Shown here: positions 36,055 to 48,029 of the stretch, piece by piece | Layout of the letters: each line of letters starts with the position of its first letter | Position numbering within the stretch: the stretch's first letter is position 1 | Made by a program: the position numbers and the translations under genes | Assembly (NCBI GenBank): GCA_023653785.1 | Contig: JAMKCH010002907.1 | Span: 1-64,000, forward strand | Reading direction: 5' to 3' | Source: Ophioderma brevispina | Lineage: Eukaryota; Echinodermata; Ophiuroidea; Amphilepidida; Ophiodermatidae | Length of the DNA stretch: 64,000 bases | Notes under the pieces: generated by a model | The model's input: only the letters and a program-made list of their open reading frames with translations | Told to the model about the DNA's origin: nothing | The model's database searches: none

Positions 36055-36348
36055 TTTCTTTATCAAAAAAACCCAATGTTCTCTGCTATGACCAGAGTAT
36101 ACTGTCACTCTGTGCTGGTTTTATAAGCTTTATACGACAAAGGTTGAGACTTTCTCAAGGCTTTTCCACAATCAAAGAAATTGATTCACTGGAAAAATTG
36201 CAAAGATATGATCTAACATTGGGTATTAGGGCCAATACGATTCTTAAAACTGTTATTATTGCTAATGTTTGTACATGACAACATTAACATAGACCATATA
36301 TGGTTATTATTTTTATGATTAAAGCAATTGCAGAACACAACAAATCGA

Positions 36349-36634
36349 GGGTTTAACAATCCGAAAGATGTAACTCAGCCTCTGAAAGGAAATATTAAAG
36401 AATTTCTTTATTCTGCTGTTCATATTACAAGAGTCTTTGTTTATTAAAGTTTATTTAACGTTTGCTTACATGCCATATAATGAGCTTTATGAGATGTTAC
36501 ATTTTGAGTATGTAATAAATTTGATAGTATAAAATATTAAACATCAATTTCTCAAAAGCCTTATTACAGCAGGATTAAAGAAATGCTTTATAATGTTTCT
36601 TTCATGCTGAGTTACGTCCTTCTATTGTCAACCC
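36349..36634. mobile_element. MITE-like element with about 70-bp inverted ends
   Basis: The left arm 'GGGTTTAACAAT..GTAACTCAGC...AAAGAATTTCTTTATTCTGCTGT' pairs with the right arm 'ACAGCAGGATTAAAGAAATGCTTTATAATG...GCTGAGTTAC..ATTGTCAACCCC'. No coding potential and no clear target duplication. Confidence 0.8.
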
Positions 36635-37126
36635 CGAAATGAACTTTCTTCAGGCATGAGAAATCTCATTTTAAAAACTGAATTCATTTTTTTTTGACCA
36701 ACTTTACACATTTTGTATTTTTATGCAGCCTGATTTTGGGTTTTTTGCTGGATTCACATGTTTTTTTCAGGTTTTTTCCCTTTATTTTTTTTCCAGAGTT
36801 CATTCTCATGCCTGCTTTTCTTATAGAACGTCCGAACAAAATAATGGAATTTTGGCAATCAATTCCCTTGCCATACTTTACACACCACTAGTCTTTTTCA
36901 TTGCCATGCCAATACCTACGAGTGTAGTTCTATACGTACGTCCTAGCTTGGCAACACAGCGTTCAAAAAAGGACCCAGCGTTTCCATTGTTTGCGTTATG
37001 TACTGTTCAAATGAAGTATTTTTTGGAACAGCAAAGAATAAAACACAGGAAGTCTACAAGATTTCGCTGTGTAATGGACAGAATGGAAATGCCCTGGTAT
37101 AGTCAGGCAAACACAATGCACATAAA

Positions 37127-37420
37127 CAGTGGCGGGCCACGGGGGGGGGGGGCTTTTTTCCCCCAATGTTTATTCTGCCCCCTCTCTTTTTTCCCCCTTG
37201 GCCGAAAGAAAATTTGGGATTTCTGGGCAACATGCAGCGATTTGGGGCCCAAAATCACCAAACTTTGTGAAAATCTGTGAATTTGGGGGCCAAATTGTTT
37301 GAAAAAAATTAAAATTCTCCAAATTTTTGGATACTTGCCCCCCCATATTTCATTTTTGCCCCCCCAAAAAATTTCACTTTGCCCTCTGTTTGTTCCCCCC
37401 CCCCCCCGGTGCTGCCACTG
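37127..37420. mobile_element. hAT-type MITE with perfect 8-bp target duplication
   Basis: CACATAAA flanks both sides (37,119-37,126 and 37,421-37,428). The ends are CAGTGGCGG on the left and CTGCCACTG on the right, next to long G and C runs (G12, C14). Eight-base duplications and CA(G).G ends are the hAT signature. Internal 'TTGCCCCCCCA' motifs; non-coding. Confidence 0.93.
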
Positions 37421-37428
37421 CACATAAA

Positions 37429-39209
37429 AAACACAACACAACTTCTAATTACGCATTGACATACATTTGTCTTAATGGACCAAATTTTCACTAGATGTTT
37501 TATCCTTCACATGAGAGCATATGCACCAAAAACTCTGATTACAAATTTTGAGGTTAGTTTGCCGTTTGGATAGTAGAAGCACAAATGTTGTACTAAATTG
37601 GCCCCATAGGACAGTGTTGTGGTTAATAATGTGGTATACACACTTGTGATATGTGGTTTGTTTCAGAAAATCAAAAGGAAACATTTTCGGGCCTAAATTT
37701 CACTGGTTAATGAAGAATAATATGAACTTTCTTCTTGTACCATATCTCCATTTCGATTCTTCCATTTCGATTGGATAATGGGGGACGATGTTGTCCATCG
37801 GGTCACCCACATTTAAGTCCTTAAAATTTTTGTGGAATTTGGATGTGGGTCAAGGGTAACAGTGAGCAATGAAAGGACATGCCTTCAATTAAAAACCGTT
37901 ATTTGATTCCCATTTTATGTAAATCATTTTATTACACTCAGAAAATCACTTTTGTTCCTTAGGGGGATGACCCAAATTAAAGTTTATATCTAGATTGGAT
38001 GATATGACCTCATCTGTATGAAGTTTTGGCACCGATATTTTGATGCTACAGCTAAAAACATGTTTTATACCCATAGAATACTTTGTAAATTATTATTTTC
38101 AACCAAAATGGGGCACGCTTATGGGGCACTTATGTTTTAAAACCATAACGAACCAAAAGTTAATAGTGAAAAACTATTGAGCTTGAAGCTCATTTGCATG
38201 GGATTACCTTCAGTATTTAGTGGTTTGGGTACTGCGCAGAGGGTGTTTTGAATCATTCCCATAATGGATTGCAATTTGGGGGGGGCCTATACTGTACTGT
38301 AACAAACTCATGTCAGTACTTAGGGATGAAAAGTGTATAAGATTGATTAAATATCCTTATTAAATTATCTTGAAGAAACTCTTGAATTTTATGGTCCTGC
38401 GTTTGAGTCGTCATATCACATAGGCGCTTTGCTTGGAGCAAGCTTTATATTATTAACTCCAACATGCAGAAAATTAAAAGGGAAGCTCTTTTAAATAACA
38501 CTAAATATTATTTTGAGGCTCTTCACATCAAGAAATCCACTTTGGTGATCACTGTGAATCTCTTCATATGAAAACTATTGTTTAGAAAGTCTTTTGTCAA
38601 GAGTAACTTTTATAAATATTGCTTTGCGTCAAATAGCAGTAAAACACTTTTATTGGCACTGCCTACATAAATGCTTTATGATTTACACCCCGAATGAATT
38701 ATGTTAGCCAGTCATGATGATATTCATAGATGTGGTGTTAAAAAATACACCTAAAATATATTCCGCCTAAACGCGTTCAACAAAATAAAAATTTACGTAT
38801 TTTTTTTTTTTAATTTTATGGTGTTTTTTTGTGTTTTTATTTAAAACACAAATTGGTAAAATTTACATAATCTTCAGGCGAACAGACGAAAACAAGACAC
38901 GGGCAAAATGAACATGTTTTGATATATTGGAGAAAAAATAATTTTGCAACCCCCCCCCAAAAAAAAATCATTTTAATTTTTTGTTTTATGTATTCGGTGA
39001 TATAATTGCATCTTGGAGGCATTGGGGAGTGGTGGTGGGTTTTTAAGGGGTTTTTGGTTAAGGGGGTATTTGCAGCTGATTTTTTTAATGTTGTTAAGAT
39101 AAGCCTATTACTCAAGTAGCTCAACTCTTTACGAATCCACTAATTGAAGGTCCAGCGAACAATATTTGGTTGGTAATATATTCCCACTGACGCTGAAATA
39201 GCTGAAATG
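37429..39209. other. AT-rich sequence, no gene seen
   Basis: No recognised coding frame. Poly(A/T) and poly(C) runs lie near 38,800-38,970. Confidence 0.4.
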
Positions 39210-39217
39210 GCCATGCC

Positions 39218-39411
39218 CAGTGGCGTACCAGCGGGGGGGCAGGGGCGGTGAGCCCCCCCAAACAAAACTCCGCTGCCCCCTTCCTCCCGCCCCCCCCAAA
39301 GTGAACTGGACATTTTGTACAGTTCTATGGGAAGGACCCAAATTTGCCCCCTCAAAACGTCTTGGCACCCCTTTCAGCCCCCCCATTTGTGAAGGTCTGG
39401 TTACACCAGCT
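39218..39411. mobile_element. hAT-type MITE with near-perfect 8-bp target duplication
   Basis: Left end CAGTGGCGTACCAGCGGGGG; the right end, read inward, is AGCTGGTGTAACCAGAC. The flanks are GCCATGCC (39,210-39,217) and GCCACGCC (39,412-39,419), one mismatch. It belongs to the same G/C-run family as 37,127-37,420. Confidence 0.8.
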
Positions 39412-39649
39412 GCCACGCCCCTTTTATCTAAAAATCAAAGGTTTTTAAGATATTGTCCCAACATATCAAAAGGTTATTTCAGCATGTTACGCACTGCAGT
39501 CATGAATATGTTTTCCAGCCAAACTGGAAATGGAGTTTCACCATATATCTTGGATTTTGCTTTAACTCTGCTCATTGATAGTTTTGTAGTAACTAAGGGG
39601 AGGTTCTGAATGTCGTTCTGACTGATTCAATAATAATTGTTAGCGGTTT

Positions 39650-40180
39650 CCTTTTGGCGACGCTGTAGAATATCTTCCAATTCTGTCTGGGATAGCTCCT
39701 GCAAATCTTAGGAGGAACATTCAGACGATCAAGTCGCCAAGAAATGTGATGAACTGTAGCCAATCCCCCCACCAACCACCCTTTGAGGATCAGCGAATTC
39801 CACCGAATCACTTTGCTTACCCACTCCATGACACAGACCGATCCCTATCGGTCATCCTGGATCCAATGACAGATGGTATGAGCAATGGTCATCCTCTACT
39901 TTGAACCTAAAGCAGTTTGTGGACACCATTCTAGCAAGAACAAACGCTGTGACGTGATAGGAAAGCAGGGTCAACCTCAACAGACTCAGAACCTGGCGTG
40001 GTCGTACAAAAGTACTTCCTTCACAAGATCGAGTAGAACTTTCACCAAAACTGCGATTGTGGAGAGCCAAAAACCATTAGCCACATCACTGATGACTGTG
40101 AGGTCTTCAAGTTCCCAAAGAGAATTCCAGGCATGATGTAAGATGTGAAACTATCAGCTGGTTAAAGACGATCTTCCACT
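39650..40180 (+). mobile_element. LINE C-terminal relic
   Basis: Plus-strand frames read 'LPILSGIAPANLRRNIQ' (about 39,680-39,730), 'DRWYEQWSS' (about 39,870), 'NLNRLRTW' (about 39,980) and 'CDCGEPKTISHITDDCEVF' (about 40,055-40,110). 'LNRLR.G' followed by 'CDCG..QTM.HI..DC' is the conserved C-terminal zinc-binding tail of many animal non-LTR retrotransposons. Frames change repeatedly. Confidence 0.8.
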
Positions 40181-40787
40181 GCGATTTTTGGACTTGCACG
40201 AACGCAAGAAAACGAACGAGGGGAGGTCACAATCAGATAAATTCTATGCTTTCAGTCCTCATACGGCAGCCGGTCAAAAATGGGACCTGGCAAAATCGGG
40301 TAATATTAGGTGAACAAACCGTGCATTTTAAGTGCCATTTTAACGGTGTATTATCTCCACACATCTGAATCAGTTACGACCTTGTAGTGCATAGAGCTAT
40401 GCCCATTTGGGTCTCAACTGCGATATAATCAGCATTTTGATGTTACTCGTTTCGTTTCATGGGGGGATGGCCTGTCGTGTAGTAAAAATTATTGTGACGA
40501 TAAAGCTAGGGGGGGCGCGTGACTCATTATGGTAGACTAGTCACATGGCACAAAACACGTGACATTTGCAGTACGATCGTATTTTGCACTGTATGTCGGG
40601 AACGCAGAAAACATGTACTGTTATGGTTGCCAGTTCCTGAGTTTTAAGTTTCTTTTATAAATATATGGGACCCGAATCCGTGCTTGCTAACATGTCAATA
40701 CTTACTTACAAAAAGTTATATACTATTAAAAAAACTGCCACCTGTATTTTTGAAATGGAGGACAAAAGAGTTGTTGCTATTATTGTT

Positions 40788-40856
40788 AACTAGTGGGAGG
40801 CCCGAGCTTCTCGCGGCTCCGCGCTTCTCGCGGTCTCCCGCTAGCTGCGTAAACGG
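40788..40856. repeat. GC-rich hairpin with internal duplication
   Basis: 'CTAGTGGGAG' and 'CTCCCGCTAG' face each other around two copies of 'GCTTCTCGCGG'. A sharp GC spike in AT-rich DNA; possibly an element end. Confidence 0.55.
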
Positions 40857-41879
40857 GAAGTGCTCACTGAAACAGGACCGTGTGGAGGAGATTATAGTCC
40901 TCAGGGCTCACAGTCCGGGAACAATGTGAACAATAGGCATCGATTCCGTTTGACTCAGCACGCACATTAGTTCACGCTTATCCGTTGTCATCTATGGAGG
41001 CGGACTATGATACCTGCCAGACGGATTATTTTCACACCGGTCACTGAAACAGAAGCGATCACAGGGGCGATCACTGATGAGAGGTGAAACAGTGGCCACA
41101 CTACCGCATCCACACCAGGCTATGATTACGACAATTTGGCATATTGGTCGCCTAGCCTGTTCTAGCTTGACCACTCTAGTATATCGGTCATTTGGCCTCT
41201 GGTATGCCTCCAATGAGGACGACTCCCCGGGGAAGAATTTGATTGGTACTTCTTAAAACTAGTGCCAAACCCGAAGTATGAAGTACCTCACGTCGAATTT
41301 CTGACCAAATCACAGACCTGACAGTCTTCAATCTTGTGTTTTGTCAAAAAAAAAAAAACCTTCTATTGATTTGTGTACAAAACTTGAAGCTCATGGAGTT
41401 TCCCCTTTGCCAGGCGAACATTGGAATAAATTTTAATTTGGGGAGGTTATTTTTTGACAAGTTGTTACACTATATCAAGTAGGACAAGAAAATTGATTGA
41501 ATGAGGGGCATGGATGCACATATTGATGGTAATAACTACCATACGGGGGGAGGGGGCACGTCCATCTTGGAGGTGACGGGTATGTAAAGCTGTTAACTAT
41601 TTGCACGCTGCGCAATTCTGTATAAGTTAAAAACACCATAAGTCAGTATGGCATTTGTAGATTGCTTTCCAAATTTGTAGGTCATTTGGGATGCCCTCTA
41701 AAAACGAACAACAAAGCTTTGTCGTCTTTGACTCATTGAAATGCATTTCAGCATCATGAAAAATAAATAATTGGAAATGTTTGTATAACAAGAAAAGACA
41801 AAAATTGACCAAAGTCATCTTTGAGCGGTATACTTCGCCTGCCGCACGCAAAGAGTGAAGACCCCAATTTCAGTACCGA

Positions 41880-42110
41880 GGCCCCAAAGACCCATGTAGA
41901 TTTTGAAAAATTGGGTCACCCAAAGACCCATGTATTTTGAAAATGTCACCTAAAGACCCCCATGGCATGAATTTGAAATGCACCAAAGACCACATTGGTT
42001 GGAAATTTCCACTGGTCACCTAAAGACCCTTTTTGGAGAAAATTTTCACCCAAAGACCTCTATTTGTTGAGTCCTCTGCTCACCGAATGCCCCCGTGTCT
42101 GGAAGCGCCA
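41880..42110. repeat. Minisatellite, about 35-bp units, core (T)CACCCAAAGACCC
   Basis: 'CCAAAGACCCATGTA', 'TCACCCAAAGACCCATGTATTTTGAAAATG', 'TCACCTAAAGACCCCCATGG' and further variants recur six times, with AT-rich 'TTTTGAAAATT' spacers. Confidence 0.85.
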
Positions 42111-42601
42111 GCCTACACCCATAGCAATTTCATAATGTATCCCGTCCCCGGTATACCGCTACGTCGCGTTAAATAAGTCCCCAGGAATGGTGTTACAACA
42201 CAATATATGAAACGCTACCACCATGTCACAGTGCAGTGTACACAGTACAATCGGGTAAACAACGATCAAAATGGCAACAGGGTAGTTGAAATCGGCAGCG
42301 CCAATTTGCTTACACCGTGCTTACACATTAAAATGATGACAAGCAAAATTAAATGCATTAAAAACCTAGGGGTGTCCACTGAAAACAAACTGTTCATTCT
42401 AAAGACCATATTTTCCTACAAAAATGGTGACCTAATCTTTCGTGGACACCCTCTTAAGAATTTTTTGTAAAATATGGTTAAAGTTGAGGCAATGTTCGCA
42501 TTTGCATTGCGATGGATCTACTCGTGAGGGATTATGGGTGTTGGAAAGTCGAATTAATCACCGACAGCATTTTGATTAGTCTAAGCTAGGAGTCAACGCA
42601 G

Positions 42602-42970
42602 GCGGCGGTAATAAAGGCCGACTCAGAGATTTCTGAGGAGGCGCCCTCAATTTCCAAAAAAAAATATTTTTTTTGTATGTACATAATGCTTATCCAGATT
42701 TACTAAATCAGTGTGTGAATGGCATAAGACTAAATCGAATCCTTCTATAGGAAATCACAACTTTGTTATAAATCCGGATCCGGAATTGTTGTAACAACCA
42801 GTATCCTATGGGACGTAAAAATACACATAAAGGTTATGCAGTTCAAACGAAAAAATCCGATCATTCTCAAATTGTCGGATTGTGCCATTTGTCTTTAGTT
42901 CTAGTGACTATTTTTCATATTACACAAAAAATAATATTCGAAATCTCTGAGTCAGGCTTTTAATGCCGAG
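42602..42970. mobile_element. Palindromic MITE
   Basis: 'GGTAATAAAGGCCGACTCAGAGATTTC' at the left pairs with 'GAAATCTCTGAGTCAGGCTTTTAATGCC' at the right. The same CTCAGAGATTT core is also seen at 16,783, and in reverse complement (AATCTCTGAG) near 44,130. Confidence 0.8.
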
Positions 42971-43039
42971 AAGGGTCTTTAAGTGATATTAATTACGAAA
43001 GCATGCTGTGACATGAAGGCAAATAATAAAGATTTCTGA

Positions 43040-43070
43040 CCCTCCCCCCCCCCCCCCCCACCCCGTGGGT
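43040..43070. repeat. Poly-C tract
   Basis: (C)17 interrupted by one A, followed by GTGGGTCGCATG; probably an eroded end of the G/C-run hAT family. Confidence 0.6.
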
Positions 43071-43544
43071 CGCATGAAAAAGTCGCTACAATTACCTGAA
43101 CTTTGATGGCACGCCACACCCGCGTGGCAGGGATAGGACTGCTACCGTGTATATTTTACGACAAAAGTGCAGCAGGCCTTTTAAAAGTGTTTATCTCCAG
43201 AAAAAGTCAAGCTATGACCTTGTACTGGACAACGAGCTATTGACCATTGGAGTCTTAAAATAGGATTTAATCACCGTTTTTAGTTTTGTTTTTGTTTTAT
43301 TGTGGGGTCAAAATGCCACGTCGTGCACTGAAATACTTTTTGATCTCGATATAGGGCCGAATGCAAGGTTAAAGTGAGAATGGTCTTTAAAATATAAAGC
43401 ACTAAAGCAGTGGTTGACAGAAGTAGGCAAAAACATTAGCATTTCCATGCCCCCTCTAAAAGTGAATCAATTGAATCAGTGGCTCAAATGAAAAAAGTCG
43501 CTAAAATTATTCACGTTTGACGGCGAACTACCAGTGGCGTGAAA

Positions 43545-43980
43545 AGGGTAAGGAAAAAAAAGAGAGAGAAAAAAAAGAAATAAAAAAGGAGGAAAGAAGA
43601 AGAAAAGGGAAAAAGGGGAGAGATAAAAAGAGGGAAGAAGAGAATGGACGAAGGGTAAAAGGAAGAAAAGGGGAGAAGAGAGAAGAGGAAAGGGGGATGG
43701 GGGACAGCGACCCCCACAAAATCAGGAGGATGACCCAAAAATGGTAAGGAAAAAAGGGAAGAAGAAATGAAGAAGGAGCAGAGAAGCAAAAGAGGGAAGA
43801 GGAGGAAGGGGACGTGACCCCCCATCAGGAAGGGAGTCAAAAAATGGTAAGAAAAAAGAAGAGAAGAAGAAATAGAAAAGAGGGAGAATAAAAAGAAAAG
43901 AGAAATAGAAAAGAGGGAAGAGAAAAGGGAAAGGAAGAGGGTAAAGGGGGAAGAGGAGGAAAAGGAAACCAAAATGAAGA
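43545..43980. repeat. Purine-only tract (GA-rich)
   Basis: About 430 bases are almost purely A and G on the plus strand, preceded by CAGTGGCGTGAAAAGGG (hAT-like end). Lys/Arg/Glu-rich frames on the plus strand and Ser/Phe/Leu-rich frames on the minus strand are compositional artefacts. Confidence 0.88.
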
Positions 43981-44639
43981 AATTTGTGTTCTGAAAACAC
44001 GAATATTTAGATTCTAAAATGGCAAAATGCCAGCACCTTAAATGAGCTTCGACCACGTACCCTGGCCGGGGCTTCCGCCCCTGGACCCTACCCTCGTAAT
44101 TAATATCCCTAAGTACAGATAATCGGGAAAATCTCTGAGTCTACACCCCCCCCCCGGTCACATCTGGCTACACCAGTGCTTAGTACGGCGTATGGGTGGA
44201 TAAGAGATACAGTATTAAAGTGAAAAAATGTGGCTGAATCTCTTTGCATAAATTCAAATGTGAAAGAAAGCAAAATACAAAAACACATTTATTTTCAAAC
44301 ATTCTTATAATCGAAAGAGTGCTCTTTGTAAGGTGATCCACAGTGATCGGACGGGCATTATTAAGCTATATACCAATGAAAGCTTATGACTTCAGGATGC
44401 CAAAATATTCTTTCCAAAAAATAATCTATCATATGCCGCTATAAGCCAAAAAACTAACCCTATATTTCATTGCGATTTTACGCATAAAAATACGCTTAAG
44501 CTTCCTTCTCTGACCTTGGCAATTTCGTGTGACGTAGGCGATTGAACAAGTCTTGTTGCACAATGATCCTTCCAAAATGTAAAGGAACCCCAAATCGTCC
44601 TCTTCTCCAGTTTTGAATTTCGCCAATCTCTAGCGATAA

Positions 44640-45330
44640 ATGTTGGTGGACTAGGTTCCTTGATATTTGTAGATTCCTAATATTAAATTCCCGACTTCAT
44701 CAAAGTGTGCAGAAAGGTGAAAAAATCGCTTGAATTCTATCGGTCTGAATCGTGAGTAGCGAAGCAGAGCTCAGAGGCCGCTGTGTTACCACGAAAGTGT
44801 GAGATTGTGACCACCACTCATGCTCATGACCATGAAAAAGAAATAGCTGCCCTTTGAGGTTAGCAATACTGTGAAGCAAGGAATTCAGTATTAGTATAAC
44901 ATGGCCGACGGAACCGCATTCTTGTGGGTAGAGCCATCAAATCTACCCGATACTTCAACAAATAGTTATCTGTATCTGTATTGCTTCAAATCTGGATTTA
45001 GTTGAGCCAAAAGTTATGAGCAAACAATGGTAAGTCTTCGAAAGCGAAGAAGCGAGCGCGATACAAGTAAATGGGTTTTCTTTACTTGCATAGAACATTA
45101 CACATCGGTGACGTCAACCAACCTCACAGCGCCCATGGACTTTCGCTGAAGTGGGTGTTGCTTGAAAGACGATTTTCATTTTGGCTCTGTAACCAAATAG
45201 TGAGTAGCATAAAATATGACACCGTTCACATATAAAATACGATAAAAATAAGCGTTCCATTGGTATATAGCGTAATATATGCCGTCCGAGCAATGAGGAT
45301 CACTTTAAGATAGAAGTCTCTAGCCCTACT
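44640..45330. other. CpG-richer segment, possible promoter, no exon recognised
   Basis: CpG dinucleotides are denser here than in surrounding DNA. 'AACATGGCCGACGG' (about 44,900) opens a 22-codon frame, and 'ACAATGGTAAGT' (about 45,027) places a start codon directly on a donor consensus. Neither leads to a recognisable protein. Confidence 0.3.
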
Positions 45331-45331
45331 G

Positions 45332-46533
45332 CACGGCGCGTGGCGCGTCGTCAAAAGTTCGGGTATAATTTTAGCGACGTTTCATGCGGACCACAAAAGG
45401 GGGCCCAAATTTTAGGGGCATGGAAAAAATCTTGGCTTTTTGTCTGTTTCATTGGTTACGATATGTAGTTTTATCGCTTTATATTAAAGACCATTTAGCA
45501 GCATTTAACTTTGCTATTAGGTCCCTATAGAAATGGCCAAAGTACAAATTTTTCACTACACGATTTGGACACTTTGACCCCCCTGAAATGAAAACGAAAG
45601 GAACAACATCAAAGTGTTGATTTATTCCAGTTGAGCCCAAATGGTCATTAAGCTATATGCAACACAAAGTCACAACGGTTTATCTGTGAGATAAATTACC
45701 CGTTAAAGTGGCACTTAAAAAGCATGGTTGTCACAAGTATTACTAAAATTTTTCAGGTTACAATATTTGGACGGCTCCAGATGAGAACGAACGGAATTAT
45801 TGAATTTCTCGTTTGTGGACCTCTGTTATGGACCGTCTCATTACAGGCGGAATAAAGATACACTTTTGTATGATTGTATGGCGGGAAAAAATATTCCACA
45901 CTTAACAAAGACAAGTGAAATTCTCCTTACGATTGGGCTTTATTTACAACATCATGCAAATCCGGTTATCTCCTGGTCAATACAAACGTAATTCAGGCAA
46001 CTGTGGTACAAGTGAGTAGGGTGTTTGACCTGAATATGAAGTTCAATCGCCGAGCGCAACTGTCAAAGCTTTTCAAGTTGGATATATTATCTTCTGGTCA
46101 CTTGTCTCTGCTATAACGCCAGCTCAGAAAATCTGAAGGAAAATTACTTCGTACACTTTCCGAATAAAATATATTTCGGTAGGTATCGGGACAGTCTAGT
46201 TGATATTTATAACCTTATTTCCATTGAGCAAAACCACCGTAGCTAATTTACTACACACAATTTATGTCAAATATTAACTGTTACTCAATACTAGTAGTAA
46301 CTTCTAGTACAATATCCAGAATCTTTATTAATTATATACTTTAAATATATTACTAATGATGTACACGGTACATTACATACATAGATACGTTGCTTTCTTT
46401 TTCAGTTTGCAAATTAAATAATTTTCGTATTGAAGGTGTATATTACAACGCGTTGCAAACCTCATTTCTATTGGTTATATCACAACGGCATTGAAGCAAT
46501 AGTGACCAAAATGTAAACATATTCTTAGCAAAT
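45332..46533. other. AT-rich sequence, no gene seen
   Basis: No coding frame or repeat recognised. Confidence 0.4.
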
Positions 46534-47424
46534 CTGTGAAACATTTTTTTAAAGAGCCGATTTCAGCTGAATTTTTGGTAGGTAAATGTGTCAACATTTA
46601 CAAAAAAAAGTGAGCTTACGTATGGGGTGGGGAAATTGGTTTTTAGAGAGGTCAAAATGTCGAAACAGGGGTCAAATTTTGGAAATTTATCCAATCATGT
46701 GAAAAGTATACACATGTAATAGGTTAATAGAAGGATTCCAAAAAGGTATAGTGTGTACTATCTGCGGGCGAAAGTTTTGGAGTTATAGGCCTAAAACGCC
46801 AAAAATCAATAAAAACGGTCAGTTCAAGTTGTACAGGGGTCAAATTTTAAATTCTCCGATTTGGATAAAAAATGGTGCCAAAATTATAGATGGGCTCATA
46901 GGATAAAAATAAGGAATAGTTTTGACTGTATTAAATGCTTAGTTCCCAATGTGGGGGCACCAAAGGCAACGTCCATTGCATTCAATGGAGCGTGACCTTG
47001 TTTCCCCCCTACTCAGTAAGTAAGCTTTAAGGACACTCAAAACCATTCCTTATGTTATCCTATGAGCTCATTCTATATTTGCCACCATTTTTTGTCCAAA
47101 TCGGGGAGTAATTTTTAACTTTGCCCATGTACAACTGAACTGAAAACTGATCGTTTTATTGATTTTGCTGTTTTAGCCTATAACTCCAAAACTTCGGCCC
47201 GCAGATGACAAACTATACCTTTTTGGAATCCTTATGATTAAACTATTAACTTGGTCTACTTTTCAACATGATTGGATCATTTCAAAATTGACCCCTGTTA
47301 TTAACCTTTGACTCCCGAAAAACAATGTTTCCCCACCCCCTACGTAACCTCACTTTTTTGGTAAATGTTGACACCCATACCTACCAAATCAGTTGAAATA
47401 AGCTTCTTAAAAATTATTTCACAG
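46534..47424. mobile_element. Large palindromic element (family P), copy 2
   Basis: Its ends pair from CTGTGAAA (46,534) to TTTCACAG (47,424). Pairing runs inward through 'GTGTCAACATTTAC', 'AGGGGTCAA', 'GGAGTTATAGGCC', 'CCGATTTGGA' and 'CATAGGATAA', meeting near 46,980. The inner 600 bp match the palindrome at 30,880-31,570; the outer 90 bp differ from it. Non-coding. Confidence 0.85.
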
Positions 47425-47583
47425 TATGAAAAATTCATGAGGGATATACAATGCGGCATGTCCTGAGTTGACTTGCTACATAACATTGAAAGAAGAAACT
47501 AAAGTGGAAATTTGGCGTAGTGGTCCTTATAATGGCGATACTCTTCATGTTCTCTATGGCCACAAAAACCAGCAGACGACGAA

Positions 47584-47676
47584 AATGGCGGTTAACACAA
47601 GAACCACGCACGCCGTATGCAGTTTCCCACCGAATGACACACTGTTGATTCGGTTATTCCTTGTGGTTTTATCATC
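47584..47676 (+). CDS. Putative first exon of an unidentified secreted or membrane protein
   Basis: GAAAATGGCGG is a strong start context, preceded by a CpG-containing leader. The first 31 codons include a hydrophobic run 'LLIRLFLVVLSS', as in a signal peptide or anchor, and end at a strong donor consensus GTGAGT (47,677). The open frame also continues upstream and downstream without meaning. No downstream exon was recognised, so this may be chance. Confidence 0.25.
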
Positions 47677-48029
47677 AGTGAGTACGAGTCAAAAATTTCA
47701 TGTAATATACACCTTGTTGATTGCAGTTATGGGAAAACTTAAAAGTTGGCATACAAATACCTGGATGTCTTTATCTTCATATCAATGTTCCTATCTGTTT
47801 TGGGATATGTTATTTTTTGTGTAAGTTATATGTTATTCCATGCATAGGCCTATTCATTTGAGAGCAAAATTGACAAAATTCCAGTTTGTGACAATGTGCC
47901 AGTGCCGTTTTAAGTGTAGGAACTAGTGAACAATGGTTTGCTTTGTTTCGAGTCAACGCTTTCTGCTCAGCTCTTTTTTTCACACTTGTCGCTTTCTATA
48001 GTTGATAACAATCTCTGCAATGTATATAA

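Noticed and set aside
43511..44056. 181-codon minus frame and partner frames on the plus strand
   Set aside because: Compositional artefact of a pure purine tract.
43532..44177. hAT element enclosing the GA tract (CAGTGGCGT to CTACACCAGTG)
   Set aside because: The end motifs fit, but the 8-bp flanks CGAACTAC and CTTAGTAC differ at three positions.
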